A stretch of DNA of 64,000 nt, taken from SZUA-521 sp041738285 (GTDB lineage Bacteria > Pseudomonadota > Gammaproteobacteria > Pseudomonadales > Azotimanducaceae). Where the stretch lies: positions 1 to 64,000 of the forward strand of contig JBGSQB010000180.1 in assembly GCA_041738285.1 (NCBI GenBank), given 5' to 3'. A program made the position numbers and the translations under genes. The notes below the pieces were generated by a model. It did not search any database, had not been told where the DNA came from, and was given only the letters and a program-made list of their open reading frames with translations. This document shows positions 46,436 to 55,282 of this stretch, one piece after another (within the stretch, counting starts at the first letter, position 1; each line of letters begins with the position of its first letter).

Positions 46436-46908
46436 CGACCGACGCAACTCGCACAGCACCGCAATCGCGGTTCATCACCGTGATCGCCTGGCTCACCATC
46501 GTCGGCTCCGCCATCGCGATCATGCCGCTGGGGCTTGCAGCCCTCGCCCTGCCGCTGATTGCGGCGACCGAATCGGCCTCGCTGATGCCGACGCTGGCTG
46601 CCCTGGTCGTTGCCTGTATCGCCCAGTTCGTGACCGGTATTGGACTCTTGCAACGCCGCAACTGGGCGCGCATCGCCATGATCGCGTTGCTGGTGATCAC
46701 CTGTGTCTGGCAAGGATCCGAGCTGCTAGTGCCGGGAGATGCGTCGGCATTGCTGCCGAATTCGCTGTCCGCCGATCCTGCAGTCACCGATCTGCTCGAC
46801 ATGGTGCATAACCTCATGATCGCCCTGTCGCTCGCCATCATCGTCGGCAGCCTGTGGCTGATCTACCGGCTGGTACGCGACGATGTCAGAGCGGAGTTCG
46901 GTGCATGA
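46432..46908 (+). CDS. Four-helix membrane protein, unknown
   Basis: 158 aa. Hydrophobic segments at about residues 15-40, 50-72, 80-98 and 122-145, with a QRRNWARIAMIALLVITCVW stretch typical of many small bacterial membrane proteins (the R-R-x-W-A-R motif after helix 2). Function unknown. Overlaps both neighbours by 4 bp. Confidence 0.7.
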   Translation: MTTDATRTAPQSRFITVIAWLTIVGSAIAIMPLGLAALALPLIAATESASLMPTLAALVVACIAQFVTGIGLLQRRNWARIAMIALLVITCVWQGSELLVPGDASALLPNSLSADPAVTDLLDMVHNLMIALSLAIIVGSLWLIYRLVRDDVRAEFGA

Positions 46909-47225
46909 AGCTCGAAGTCATCAGCCGGGGTGACGATCTGCTCATTCGGCGCATGGTGCTCGAACCGGGTGACGCAACACCCTGGCACACGGACAGCTGC
47001 CGCCGGTTTTCCGTGGTCGTGCGCGGCACGGCGCTCACCATCGAGTTTCGCGATGGGCTCCAGGAAGCGATCCCGGTTCACGCGGGTCTGTCGGAGTGGA
47101 ATGAGCCAGAGCCGAAGGTCCACCGGGCCATCAACACCGGCGCGGACACCTTCGAAGAAGTGGTCATGTTTCAGATCGATCGCGTGGATCAAGACCCGCA
47201 GCCACAATCAGTCGCCCGCGAGTAG
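46905..47225 (+). CDS. Cupin-like protein
   Basis: 106 aa. MVLEPGDATPWHTDSCRRFS holds a His that fits the first cupin motif (G-x-x-x-x-x-W-H-T-D), and TALTIEFRDG and AINTGADTFEEVVMFQID the second half. Small one-domain beta barrel, function unknown. Convergent overlap of 18 bp with the next minus-strand gene. Confidence 0.78.
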   Translation: MKLEVISRGDDLLIRRMVLEPGDATPWHTDSCRRFSVVVRGTALTIEFRDGLQEAIPVHAGLSEWNEPEPKVHRAINTGADTFEEVVMFQIDRVDQDPQPQSVARE

Positions 47226-47894
47226 CCTGATCCGATCGGGAAACTGCCCGGACAAATGCCGTGGCTCACGGCCGCGTTTGTAGCGGAAGTCGCAGTGGGT
47301 GGCACCGAGCGCGATCGTCCCCGATCGGCGCAGCCCCTGGCTGCCACGCTCGCTGACGATGTCGTCGGTGGCGCACATGTACGGCACCAACTCCATCGCA
47401 TCGTACTTGGCGTATTGCGCGCAGATCGCGCATGACTTGATGTCGTAGCCGAAGTCGAAGTCGATACCGTCGCCTTCGAAGGCTTCGAACACATCCTCGC
47501 CCGGCGCGGCACTGCGCATCGATTCTTTGCCGGCAGCGATCATGGCTCGGGTTGCCTCGCGTTGCGTCGCCTCGTCCATTGGCATTGGGAACGCATGTGC
47601 TGGCGCGCGTGACAGCCCGAACAACATCGCGCCACCAAATGAATGCAGGTCGACACCGCGGTCCTTGAGCGCGAGATACATCGCAAGGTTCACGCTCGTG
47701 GTGAATAGCGCTTGCGCCAGAAAGTGCGTCGGCTTGTCGACGTAGGCCATGTCCGGAATCATGCGCATAAAGTGCGAACGCGCATCGGCAACCGCAGCCT
47801 CGGCGTCAGCAACGAGCCGTGCCGCGAGTCTGGTGAGTCGCGGAATCGCCGCTTCGAACACGTTGGCGACGAGCTGCTGGTTCTCCGGGTTCAT
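47208..47894 (-). CDS. L-2-amino-thiazoline-4-carboxylic acid hydrolase-like protein
   Basis: 228 aa. FGYDIKSCAICAQYAKYDAM and then ELVPYMCATDD is the conserved C-terminal block of the ATC hydrolase family (C-x-I/A-C-x-x-x, then P-Y-x-C-x-x-D). ATC hydrolases open the thiazoline ring in L-cysteine production by Pseudomonas. The N-terminal part is helical. ATG overlaps the preceding PNPOx gene's stop (ATGA on the minus strand). Confidence 0.8.
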   Translation of the reverse strand: MNPENQQLVANVFEAAIPRLTRLAARLVADAEAAVADARSHFMRMIPDMAYVDKPTHFLAQALFTTSVNLAMYLALKDRGVDLHSFGGAMLFGLSRAPAHAFPMPMDEATQREATRAMIAAGKESMRSAAPGEDVFEAFEGDGIDFDFGYDIKSCAICAQYAKYDAMELVPYMCATDDIVSERGSQGLRRSGTIALGATHCDFRYKRGREPRHLSGQFPDRIRLLAGD

Positions 47895-48391
47895 CCCGCA
47901 CTCGCCGTGTTCGAATCGAACCGCCACTGCGTCGCCGTGTTCGAGAACATCATGCCGCCATCCAAACCCGTGTTGTCGCAAATCCAGCCCAGCACGCGCG
48001 TCGGTCGTACGTCGAATACATCGTCAGTTGTCGCGGGCATCTCCCACTGGTATTTGTCGCGGTAGGCCTCGACCCAAGCGGCCACGTCATCAACGCTCAA
48101 ACTCGAGACGGTTCCCTCGACAATCACGACCTCCTGCGCGCTCTCGAGGTTGATCTGTACCCGCGGATCTCGCTGCACATTGCGCGCAATGGCAGAGCCA
48201 CTGCTGAACCAGAGGTGCTGCCCATGCCATATACCCCACACCGGGCGGGAGCTGGGAAACGCGGATGTGCGCGTTGCGATCCAGTAGGCTGACGCCCGAC
48301 GCAGGCGATCTTCCACCCACTGCCAAGCCAGGAGCTTGCCGGGTTGCACGTATCCCGACAGGCTCGGACGTTCCGCGTGTGGAATGTTCAT
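47891..48391 (-). CDS. Pyridoxamine 5'-phosphate oxidase-like protein
   Basis: 166 aa. YWIATRTSAFPSSRPVWGIW, LWFSSGSAIARNVQRDPRVQ, INLESAQEVVIVEGTVSSLS: the split-barrel flavin fold with the usual W/Y-I-A-T, W-F-S-S/T-x-x-x-S-x-x-x-R-N-x-x-x-D-P-R motifs. Probably an F420 or FMN-dependent oxidoreductase. First gene of a two-gene minus-strand unit with the ATC hydrolase. Confidence 0.87.
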   Translation of the reverse strand: MNIPHAERPSLSGYVQPGKLLAWQWVEDRLRRASAYWIATRTSAFPSSRPVWGIWHGQHLWFSSGSAIARNVQRDPRVQINLESAQEVVIVEGTVSSLSVDDVAAWVEAYRDKYQWEMPATTDDVFDVRPTRVLGWICDNTGLDGGMMFSNTATQWRFDSNTASAG

Positions 48392-48415
48392 GCCAGTCTC
48401 CACTGGTTGCGACCG

Positions 48416-48844
48416 CTACAATCGCTGGCGCATCTCCGTACCCACGACTGCGAATCCATACTTTGAGTAGAACACCCGGTTGCCTTCGGTGCGTTCGACG
48501 AGATAGAGGCCCATCTCCGCGCAGCCATGCGCGCGGGCCGCATCGACCGCGGCCTGCACGAGCAGTCCGCCGGCATTTTTTCCACGCGCCGCATCGTCCA
48601 CGATCAGCTCCTCCAACTGGCAATACTCACCCGAGTAGCGCACGGCCAGATTGTAGGAAAGGGTAGCGACACCGAGAATACTCTGCCCCTCTACCGCAAC
48701 CAGCACGGTGCCGCGGCGTCCGCGCATCAGCTCATCATACGCGCGGCCCCAGCCCGGGTCTGCCGACTGCCCCGTCAGCATGCCGATCAATTCCAAGCAG
48801 CGGTTTTTGTCGGCAGGTGCCGCTACGCGTACCGTCACACTCAT
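48416..48844 (-). CDS. GNAT family acetyltransferase
   Basis: 142 aa. VRVAAPADKNRCLELIGMLT, TVLVAVEGQSILGVATLSYN, YCQLEELIVDDAARGKNAGG (acetyl-CoA loop R-G-K-N-A-G), LYLVERTEGNRVFYSKYGFA: a short, complete GNAT. Divergent from the VOC gene at 48921. Confidence 0.9.
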   Translation of the reverse strand: MSVTVRVAAPADKNRCLELIGMLTGQSADPGWGRAYDELMRGRRGTVLVAVEGQSILGVATLSYNLAVRYSGEYCQLEELIVDDAARGKNAGGLLVQAAVDAARAHGCAEMGLYLVERTEGNRVFYSKYGFAVVGTEMRQRL

Positions 48845-48920
48845 CTCGAGTCAATCGCCAATTCTCATTGAGTGCCGGCCAGCCTATCATCACGCTTGGT
48901 GTCGTAGCGGCTCAACCCTC

Positions 48921-49289
48921 ATGACCATTCGCCAAATCGCGCCCCAATTTCTGGTCGACGATCTACCCACGGCCCTCGCGTTCTACGTGGAGCAGCTCGG
49001 CTTCACGCAGGCCATCGCCTGGGACGATTTCTATGCAAGCGTGGAGCGCGACGGTCAGTCGATTCACTTGAAACGCGCATCGAAGGTCGACGCCGACCGT
49101 TCAAACCGACACGTCAACGAGCACCTCGACGCCTACATCGAAGTAACGAATGCGGAGTCGTTGTGCAGAGAATTCGAGGCGCGAGGTGTCGTCATGATGA
49201 AGGCATTGGAGGACCGTCCATGGGGTGCGCGCGACTTCTATGTACAGGACCCCGATGGGTACGTGCTCGGATTCTCACAACAACTCTGA
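48921..49289 (+). CDS. VOC-family protein (glyoxalase superfamily)
   Basis: 122 aa. APQFLVDDLPTALAFYVEQL, DGQSIHLKRASKVDADR, HLDAYIEVTNAESLCREFEA, WGARDFYVQDPDGYVLGFSQ: the bleomycin-resistance-protein-like VOC pattern (G-x-R-D-F-x-V-x-D-P-D-G). Members may bind and sequester antibiotics or act as enzymes; not decidable here. Confidence 0.9.
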   Translation: MTIRQIAPQFLVDDLPTALAFYVEQLGFTQAIAWDDFYASVERDGQSIHLKRASKVDADRSNRHVNEHLDAYIEVTNAESLCREFEARGVVMMKALEDRPWGARDFYVQDPDGYVLGFSQQL

Positions 49290-49300
49290 TCAGGAAGCCA

Positions 49301-49702
49301 ATGGATACCGCTGAACTCGTCACTGAATCTCTCTCCCGTGCGGCCGAGCTCGGTGGCGATCCCACCGCCGCGATCTATGCCCGCTACTTCTCTACCTGTC
49401 CGGAATCCCATGAATTGATGGGCCATGTGGACATGCACATGCAGGGCCGCATGCTGACGGAAGTCTTCCGGCTGCTGATGGCGGATGATGCGACCCCCGA
49501 CGAGGCGTACCTGCAGTTCGAAACCAGAAACCACTCAGGCTATGGCGTCAAGAATCACATGTATGCGAATCTCCTCGCTGCCGTGCGCGACACCGTGCGC
49601 GCAACGCTCGGTGATGAGTGGCGTGATGCGTACGCCGCATCTTGGAACGATCGAATCGATGCGCTACTGAAACAACTCGACAGCGCGATGAGCAGTGCGT
49701 GA
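49301..49702 (+). CDS. Globin-like protein
   Basis: 133 aa, all helical, the length of a short globin. ELGGDPTAAIYARYFSTCPE holds the B-C corner with Y-x-x-Y/F, and FETRNHSGYGVKNHMYANLL has a His that fits the proximal F8 position (followed by G/H helices). A single-domain bacterial globin is likely, ligand role unknown. Start: ATG after CAGGAAGCCA. Overlaps the next gene by 8 bp. Confidence 0.72.
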   Translation: MDTAELVTESLSRAAELGGDPTAAIYARYFSTCPESHELMGHVDMHMQGRMLTEVFRLLMADDATPDEAYLQFETRNHSGYGVKNHMYANLLAAVRDTVRATLGDEWRDAYAASWNDRIDALLKQLDSAMSSA

Positions 49703-50201
49703 ACCAAGCAACCTTGGGGTCCGCGACGCGGAGCATCGCGATCTTCAAGAGGTACTCGCGCTCAATCTCGAATCCGAGCACTACTTGAGCTCGCTGGACG
49801 ATTCGACACTCGCGCACCTGCACGCGACCGCTGCATATCATCGCGTCGTCGAGGTTGACACCGAGGTCGGAGCGTTTCTCCTTGCATTTCGCGAAGTCAG
49901 TGACTACGCAGCTTCGAACTTCCTGTGGTTCAGGGATCGGTACGATGCCTTTGTGTACATCGATCGGGTGGTCGTCGGCGCGCGACACCGGGGTCTACAC
50001 CTTGGCAGTGCGCTATATCGAGATCTCCTGGCGTTCGCGCGCAAGGTCGGCGTCGGTCATGTCGTCTGCGAGTACGACCTCGAGCCGTACAACCCTGCAT
50101 CCGCGAGTTTTCATAAGTCGTTCGGGTTCGTCGAGGTGGGTCAGCGCATGACCGATGACAATAAGAAGCGCGTTTCAATGCAGCATCTGGCACTGCGCTG
50201 A
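49695..50201 (+). CDS. GNAT family acetyltransferase
   Basis: 168 aa from GTG. VRDAEHRDLQEVLALNLESE, VGAFLLAFREVSDY, FVYIDRVVVGARHRGLHLGS (H-R-G-L-H-L-G loop), VCEYDLEPYNPASASFHKSF and GFVEVGQ: GNAT with the Y-I-D-R-V-V-V-x-x-x-x-R-G-x-x-x-G motif seen in a subgroup that often neighbours other small enzymes. Confidence 0.9.
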   Translation: MREPSNLGVRDAEHRDLQEVLALNLESEHYLSSLDDSTLAHLHATAAYHRVVEVDTEVGAFLLAFREVSDYAASNFLWFRDRYDAFVYIDRVVVGARHRGLHLGSALYRDLLAFARKVGVGHVVCEYDLEPYNPASASFHKSFGFVEVGQRMTDDNKKRVSMQHLALR

Positions 50202-50277
50202 TGCGAACCACATCGCGATCATCGCAGCCGTCGGCCTCACCAACGTTGCGCGGCCCAAGGCGACCTTGGCGTGCGCC

Positions 50278-50754
50278 ATGACGTCGGCTGAGACAACCAT
50301 CTGGGTAGACGGCGATGCGGTGCCGGGACCCATTCGTGACATCCTCACTCGCGCCGCCGTGCGCCGCCAGATGATGACGGTGTTCGTGGCCCATCACTCG
50401 GTGAGAGTGCCCAAGTCAGCGTATCTGCGTTCGCTGACAGTCACCCAGGGACTCGACGCGGCCGACAACTACATCGCGGAGTCTGCGCGACCCGGCGATC
50501 TGGTGGTGACGGCGGACATCCCGCTGGCCGCCCGAGCAGTAGCGGCAGGAGCCACCGCGGTGAATCCGCGGGGCACTGTGTACACCAAGGAGACGATCCA
50601 GTCCCATCTCGCCCAGCGCAATCTGATGACCGATCTGCGCGATCAAGGTGTTGTGTCGGGCGGCCCGGCACCCATCGGACGCGCCCACATTCAGGCGTTC
50701 GCCAATGCGCTCGACGGCCACATCACGGCCATGAGGAACCGCGCCGGCAGTTGA
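50278..50754 (+). CDS. YaiI/YqxD family protein (DUF188)
   Basis: 158 aa. IWVDGDAVPGPIRDILTRAA, then PGDLVVTADIPLAARAVAAG and AVNPRGTVYTKETIQSHLAQ and RNLMTDLRDQG are the full DUF188 signature (V-D-A/G-D-x-x-P, D-I-P-L-A, N-P-R-G). PIN-like fold with acidic residues; a possible nuclease, role unknown. Conserved housekeeping-like gene. Confidence 0.93.
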   Translation: MTSAETTIWVDGDAVPGPIRDILTRAAVRRQMMTVFVAHHSVRVPKSAYLRSLTVTQGLDAADNYIAESARPGDLVVTADIPLAARAVAAGATAVNPRGTVYTKETIQSHLAQRNLMTDLRDQGVVSGGPAPIGRAHIQAFANALDGHITAMRNRAGS

Positions 50755-50811
50755 GCAAGGGCGCCGATGTGATCACACTGCCGATCTCATCCGTTGCGTT
50801 GGAGCCAGACC

Positions 50812-51264
50812 ATGTTGAAGGCCGGAGACACCGCACCGCAGTTTTCGCTTTCGGATCAGGACGGCAACGTCATCGCGCTCACGGATCTGCTGAACCGTGG
50901 CGATCTCGTGCTCTACTTCTACCCCGCCGATTTCACGCCCGTTTGCACGCGTGAAGCCTGTGAGTTTCGCGACCGGTTCGAGGATCTAGCGTCCGTCGGT
51001 GTGCAAATAGTCGGTGTCAGCCCGCAAAGCGCAAAGTCGCACCAGAAATTTCGCGACGCCTTCAATCTGCCATTTCCGCTATTGTGCGATGAGCGCAAGG
51101 AACTGATCAAAGCCTTCGGCGTCGACGGTCCACTCGGATTCGGAGTACGCCGTGCCACCTATCTGATTGGTGCGGACGGCGTCATCAAGAACCGTGTAGT
51201 GGCCGACATCTTCCTCGGCGATCACATGGAACTCATTCGTGGCGTAATCGATACCGGTCGATGA
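50812..51264 (+). CDS. Peroxiredoxin, PrxQ/BCP type
   Basis: 150 aa. FYPADFTPVCTREACEF has the peroxidatic Cys45 and, five residues on, the resolving Cys50: the atypical 2-Cys PrxQ arrangement. YLIGADGVIKNRVVADI and the early AGDTAPQFSLSDQDG strand complete the thioredoxin fold. Reduces peroxides with thioredoxin. It overlaps the next GNAT gene by 4 bp (ATGA). Confidence 0.93.
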   Translation: MLKAGDTAPQFSLSDQDGNVIALTDLLNRGDLVLYFYPADFTPVCTREACEFRDRFEDLASVGVQIVGVSPQSAKSHQKFRDAFNLPFPLLCDERKELIKAFGVDGPLGFGVRRATYLIGADGVIKNRVVADIFLGDHMELIRGVIDTGR

Positions 51265-51707
51265 GCACCCGGCTCCGCCGCGCGAGCGTCGCGGACATCG
51301 ACGATTTAATCCCATTCGTACGCGCGTACCATGAATTCGAAGGTATCGACTCGGATCCAGATTTCCTGACCGGCGCGTTGGCGCCACTGCTTCATGAAGA
51401 CGGGGTCGGGCAGATTCACTTCATTGCGCATGACGCAGAAGACGTCGGCTACGTTGCACTCTGCTTCGGCTACAGCATCGAGTTCGGCGGCCGCGATGCG
51501 TTCATCGACGAGTTGTTCATCGTCCCATCGCATCGCGGTCGTGGCATCGGCCGGACCGCGATGACGCTGCTGCTCGACATGGCGACATCGCTCAACGTGC
51601 GAGCGGTGCATCTGGAGGTCCAACCTGGAAACGAAGCCGCCAGGCGGCTCTACCAAAGCCTCGGGTTCGAGGCGCGGGACCGCTACCTGCTGATGACGCG
51701 GCGCTGA
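51261..51707 (+). CDS. GNAT family acetyltransferase
   Basis: 148 aa. LRRASVADIDDLIPFVRAYH, EFEGI, DVGYVALCFGYSIEFGGRDA, FIDELFIVPSHRGRGIGRTA (R-G-R-G-I-G-R loop), VRAVHLEVQPGNEAARRLYQ and SLGFEARD: a full and typical GNAT (Y-x-Y-E-F-E-G-x start of a YhbS-unrelated group). Its stop abuts the stop of the next minus-strand gene with no base between. Confidence 0.92.
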   Translation: MSTRLRRASVADIDDLIPFVRAYHEFEGIDSDPDFLTGALAPLLHEDGVGQIHFIAHDAEDVGYVALCFGYSIEFGGRDAFIDELFIVPSHRGRGIGRTAMTLLLDMATSLNVRAVHLEVQPGNEAARRLYQSLGFEARDRYLLMTRR

Positions 51708-52112
51708 TCAGCCGGGCGGGTCGAGCCTGATGGCCATCGAATCGTCCCGCGAGAACATGACACCGATGTACGCATCCGCCCAGCCGTACTTTTGTGCCAT
51801 GAGTTCGTTGACTGCTGCGGTGTCGTCTGGCGACGGCACGGCGCGATAGGACGCCGCTACACCATTGCGTTCGACGGTGATCGTGGGGTTTGCCTCGATT
51901 CGCCCATACCACTGCGCCTGCGGAGAGCCCGCTCGCAGAAAGGCTTGTCCCTCACGATCGACCACCCACAGTCGCGTCGTTGCCGGCGTCCCATCGGCCG
52001 ATTGGGTGGTGACCACTACGACCTCGCCGGACTCGGAGGCGACCATCTGAATGACCATGACGAGCACGAACACACCGACCAGTGCGGCCAGCAGTTTGCC
52101 AACGCGTTTCAT
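51708..52112 (-). CDS. Membrane-anchored split-barrel protein (DUF2255-like)
   Basis: 134 aa from ATG 52112. MKRVGKLLAALVGVFVLVMV is a membrane anchor or signal; the rest has TTRLWVVDREGQAFLRAGSP, QWYGRIEANPTITVERNGVA, a pattern of the PNPOx/deazaflavin split barrel. Strand order resembles the 35637-36185 product. Function unknown. Confidence 0.65.
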   Translation of the reverse strand: MKRVGKLLAALVGVFVLVMVIQMVASESGEVVVVTTQSADGTPATTRLWVVDREGQAFLRAGSPQAQWYGRIEANPTITVERNGVAASYRAVPSPDDTAAVNELMAQKYGWADAYIGVMFSRDDSMAIRLDPPG

Positions 52113-52171
52113 GACCAGGGACTCCGATGCGGAAAGTATCGAAGCCTGAGTGAGGCGGAAAGAAAATGCCA

Positions 52172-52202
52172 GTGATCCGAGCGAACTGAGCGCCCGGATC
52201 AC
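52172..52202. terminator. Hairpin between convergent ends
   Basis: GTGATCCG and CGGATCAC are a perfect 8-bp stem around a 15-base loop, followed by a second small stem GACTG-CAAT-CAGTC. It lies 56 bp after the RRM gene (minus) and before the anchored-protein gene, with no T run on the minus side. Confidence 0.5.
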
Positions 52203-52257
52203 TGACTGCAATCAGTCTTGGACTACGACGCCGGAACCGGCGCCATGGTCCCGATGA

Positions 52258-52536
52258 TTACCAGCGATCGCCACCGCCGCCGCCAGTACGCTTGGGGCGT
52301 TCCTGTGCTTCGTTGACGCGCAGTTGGCGAGAGCCCACATCTTTTCCATTGAGGCGGGTAATGGCCTCTTTGGCAGCATTGGCGTCCATCTCTACGAAGC
52401 CAAATCCGCGCGAGCGGCCGGTTTCGCGGTCGGTGACAACCGTCGCGGACTGAACGGGGCCATGAGCAGCGAACAGTTCGCGCAATTCGTCATCGGTCGT
52501 CGACCAGGGCAGATTGCCCACATAAATCTTCTTCAC
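52258..52536 (-). CDS. RNA-binding protein with one RRM
   Basis: 92 aa. KIYVGNLPWSTTDDELRELF carries RNP2 (IYVGNL), and SRGFGFVEMDANAAKEAI carries RNP1 (RGFGFVEM); a short Gly-rich tail follows (GGGGG). Proteobacterial homologues are single-RRM proteins that bind RNA, often raised by cold. The long untranslated region upstream (about 290 bp) could carry a leader. Confidence 0.92.
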   Translation of the reverse strand: MKKIYVGNLPWSTTDDELRELFAAHGPVQSATVVTDRETGRSRGFGFVEMDANAAKEAITRLNGKDVGSRQLRVNEAQERPKRTGGGGGDRW

Positions 52537-52826
52537 TTAAATCTCCAAGAACTCAACTAGATACATTGCATAGGCCCCCCGCCAATTCGAATGGGCTACG
52601 CGACTGCACCCGGCGGATATGACTCCACGGGCGGCTAGAGGAACGTTTCGATGACCGACTTGCAAGAGGAATAAACCAGAGGCTAGATCGGGGCAGGCCG
52701 CTTTCTCAGCGGCAGGCATAGTACACGCGACGTCGACGGAAAGCCATAAGGGCGATCGCCGAGATCTTGCAACTGAGAACTGACCCCCTCTACTGTCTGG
52801 TTCACCGTCCTTCTGGAGCACCGGTC
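52537..52826. other. Divergent intergenic region
   Basis: Between the RRM gene (minus) and the HabA-like gene (plus). I find no gene, RNA or clear repeat. It should hold promoters for both; the RRM start is preceded on the minus strand by GGAGATTTAAGTG, a fair ribosome site. Confidence 0.45.
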
Positions 52827-53207
52827 ATGATCCGAACCCTGTTGATCGGCGGCACCGCGCTGCTTTTGATTGGCCTCCTGCTCGGTTTTTCGACGAGCGC
52901 CTGGCCGAGCCCGGAAGTTGCGCTGGACGCCCATGTGGCCGGGGTCCAGCACGGCATGCTGCTGCTGATCATTGCCGCCTGCTGGCGCTTCGCAGACCTC
53001 GGTACAACTGAACGTGCATGCGCCTGGTTCAACATTTTTGGCCTGTGGGGTATTTGGCTCGGCTTCATCGCCAGCGCCCTGGCGGGCGATCAGTATCCGG
53101 GGCAATCACCGATAATCGAAGCGCTGCTTGGCGTCATGTCGGTTGCACTGGTGATCGGCGTGATCTTGCTGCTGCGCGGCTTCGTCCGGCACCGCAGCAC
53201 CGGCTGA
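52827..53207 (+). CDS. (Hydroxyamino)benzene mutase-like membrane protein
   Basis: 126 aa, four hydrophobic segments. ALDAHVAGVQHGMLLLIIAA has the H-x-x-G-x-x-x-G motif shared with the cassette gene at 6359-6814 and with HabA proteins; WFNIFGLWGIWLGFIASALA and PIIEALLGVMSVALVIGVIL follow. The reaction is uncertain. Eight bp before the methyltransferase gene, probably one operon. Confidence 0.7.
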   Translation: MIRTLLIGGTALLLIGLLLGFSTSAWPSPEVALDAHVAGVQHGMLLLIIAACWRFADLGTTERACAWFNIFGLWGIWLGFIASALAGDQYPGQSPIIEALLGVMSVALVIGVILLLRGFVRHRSTG

Positions 53208-53215
53208 CGGCGCGC

Positions 53216-53815
53216 ATGCCGGCACGCGACGACGACTGGCTCGCGCCGCATCGGCATTGTTTCCTTGCCGAGCCAGTCCTCGAGCTTGGCTGCGGCGAGG
53301 GTCGTGATACACGTGAACTCATTGCGCTCGGCGCGTCAGTGGTCGCTGGCGATCTGTCAGCGCAAGCTCTCGCCCTGCACGCAGCCGCGCTACCCGCGGT
53401 GCCGCGCGTACAGCTGGACATCGCAGCGGGTCTGCCGTTTGCGGCGCAGACATTCGGCTGCGTCCTGGCGAGCCTTTCGCTTCACTACTTCTCCTGGTCT
53501 GAAACGATCGCGGTGTTCACCGATGTCAGGCGCTGCCTGCGGCCGGAGGGGTGGCTGGTGCTGCGCGTGAATTCGCGACGCGATGTCTACTATGGCGCGC
53601 GCGGGCACGCAGTGATCGAACCAAATTTCTACCGCGTCCGGGATCGCACCAAGCGGTTCTTCGATGCCGCTGACATCCGCACACTCGGCGCAACTGGATG
53701 GTCGATCGACCATCTCCAAGCAGAAACGATCGATCGCTACGATCGGCCGAAACACGTGCTGACGGCGCGACTGCGACGCGTGCAAACGAGTGACGATCCG
53801 CGCCGACGCAGCTAA
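53216..53815 (+). CDS. SAM-dependent class I methyltransferase
   Basis: 199 aa. VLELGCGEGRDTRELIALGA is motif I (E-L-G-C-G-x-G-R-D), VVAGDLSAQALALHAAALPA motif II, FAAQTFGCVLASLSLHYFSW motif III/IV (L-H-Y-F), LRPEGWLVLRVNSRRDVYYG motif V. Small-molecule methyltransferase of the tellurite-resistance TehB-like group by motif order. Substrate unknown. Confidence 0.9.
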   Translation: MPARDDDWLAPHRHCFLAEPVLELGCGEGRDTRELIALGASVVAGDLSAQALALHAAALPAVPRVQLDIAAGLPFAAQTFGCVLASLSLHYFSWSETIAVFTDVRRCLRPEGWLVLRVNSRRDVYYGARGHAVIEPNFYRVRDRTKRFFDAADIRTLGATGWSIDHLQAETIDRYDRPKHVLTARLRRVQTSDDPRRRS

Positions 53816-53859
53816 CATCACCGCGCGGCTGCCGAGATTCAGGACACGACGCCCTCCAC

Positions 53860-54342
53860 ATGAGACTGGCCTTTCTAGTTTTGCTGGCGATGCCAGCACT
53901 CGCGCTGGCCAACCCGCAACCGAAGGCCGACGCGATCATGGTCTACAAGGCCGACCGTGTCCTGATGCTGCTCAAGCGCGGCGAGATTCTGAAGCAATAC
54001 CCGATCGCGCTCGGCGCCGATCCGATCGGACACAAAGTCCGCGAAGGCGATCGGCGCACCCCGGAGGGCCGCTACTTCATCGATTGGCGCAATCCCATCA
54101 GCCGCTTCTACCGCTCGCTGCACATCTCGTACCCGAATCAGTTGGATCTCATCAACGCCCAACTCGCGGGCACGCACCCGGGCGGTATGGTGATGATCCA
54201 CGGCATGCCGAGCGCGCCGGAATTGCGCTGGATGCACACCGATGGCGACTGGACCGATGGCTGCATTGCGGTCACCGATGAGGCGATGGATGAGATCTGG
54301 GATGCGGTGGCGGATGGCACACTGATCATCATCAAGCCATGA
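53860..54342 (+). CDS. L,D-transpeptidase (YkuD family), exported
   Basis: 160 aa. Signal peptide at 1-18 (LAFLVLLAMPALALAN). The catalytic YkuD motif is H114-G-M-P-S and then DWTDGCIAV with Cys135 as nucleophile. RRTPEGRYFIDWRNPISRFY gives the G-D-x-R-T-P-x-G entry. It makes or attaches 3-3 cross-links in the cell wall, or is an ErfK-type enzyme. Overlaps the NUDIX gene by 4 bp. Confidence 0.93.
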   Translation: MRLAFLVLLAMPALALANPQPKADAIMVYKADRVLMLLKRGEILKQYPIALGADPIGHKVREGDRRTPEGRYFIDWRNPISRFYRSLHISYPNQLDLINAQLAGTHPGGMVMIHGMPSAPELRWMHTDGDWTDGCIAVTDEAMDEIWDAVADGTLIIIKP

Positions 54343-54860
54343 CGCCCGAAGAGGAGTTCGATGTGTTCGATGAGGACGGTGTGCACATTGGCCGCGCACC
54401 GCGCAGCGAAGTGCATCGGCGCGGGCTCTGGCACAAGGCGGTCAACGTGCTGCTGTTCGCAAGCGACGGCAGGCTCTATCTGCAGCGGCGCGCTGCATCA
54501 AAAGACGTATGGCCCGACGCATGGGATGTGAGCGTGGGGGAGCACCTGCAACCAGGCGAGGCACCGCTCGATGGCGCACATCGCGGGCTGATGGAAGAAC
54601 TCGGCGTCTCAGGCGTGACGCTTGCGCGACTCGGAGAACAGACGCGCGCGCGGATCGAGATCGCGCTGCAGGGCATCCACGATTGCGAGCTTCAGCAGAG
54701 TTTCACCGGCACGTATGATGGGCCAATTCACCCGGATGCCGCAGAAGTCGCTTTGGTCAAACTGATCGATCGAGAAACGCTCGCGCACGATGTGTCACGC
54801 GCACCAGAATCTTACACACCCTGGTTGCGAGAGCGGCTGGCACGAATGGGCTGGCTGTGA
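54339..54860 (+). CDS. NUDIX hydrolase (YfcD/IPP-isomerase-like)
   Basis: 173 aa. [60 protein letters not shown] and [20 protein letters not shown] then LGV: the Nudix box G-x5-E-x7-R-x2-x-E-E-L-G and the W-x-x-S-x-G-G/E-H element of the YfcD subgroup. Hydrolyses nucleotide-type compounds or acts as an isomerase-like Nudix; substrate unknown. ATGA overlaps on both sides. Confidence 0.9.
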   Translation: MTPEEEFDVFDEDGVHIGRAPRSEVHRRGLWHKAVNVLLFASDGRLYLQRRAASKDVWPDAWDVSVGEHLQPGEAPLDGAHRGLMEELGVSGVTLARLGEQTRARIEIALQGIHDCELQQSFTGTYDGPIHPDAAEVALVKLIDRETLAHDVSRAPESYTPWLRERLARMGWL

Positions 54861-55282
54861 GCCTGACACCGTTTCATGTGGCCGTGCCGGTGCACGACAT
54901 CGCCGCCGCACGGGCCTTCTATGGCGACCTCTTGGGCTGCCCCGAAGGGCGCAGCGCACCGCAGTGGGTCGACTTCAATCTGTTCGGTCACCAGTTTGTC
55001 GTCCATCTGGACGAAGGCATGGCGCCGCGCCCGCTGCACCACAATCCCGTAGATGGTCACGACGTGCCCGTGCCGCACTTCGGCGTGGTGCTCGAAATGC
55101 GCACCTGGCACGCACTGGCGGAGCGGCTCAAACGCGCAGGCGTCGATTTCGTGATCGAACCCTATGTGCGCTTCGCGGGGCAGGTCGGCGAGCAGGCGAC
55201 CATGTTTCTGCTCGACCCGAGTGGCAACGCGCTCGAGTTCAAGGGGTTCAACGACATCGACCGTGAGCTGTTCCGCAAATAG
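54857..55282 (+). CDS. VOC-family protein
   Basis: 141 aa. [70 protein letters not shown] and [20 protein letters not shown] are those of the glyoxalase-like group with the metal ligands H, H and E. Its stop overlaps the REP-like hairpin behind it. Confidence 0.92.
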   Translation: MSLTPFHVAVPVHDIAAARAFYGDLLGCPEGRSAPQWVDFNLFGHQFVVHLDEGMAPRPLHHNPVDGHDVPVPHFGVVLEMRTWHALAERLKRAGVDFVIEPYVRFAGQVGEQATMFLLDPSGNALEFKGFNDIDRELFRK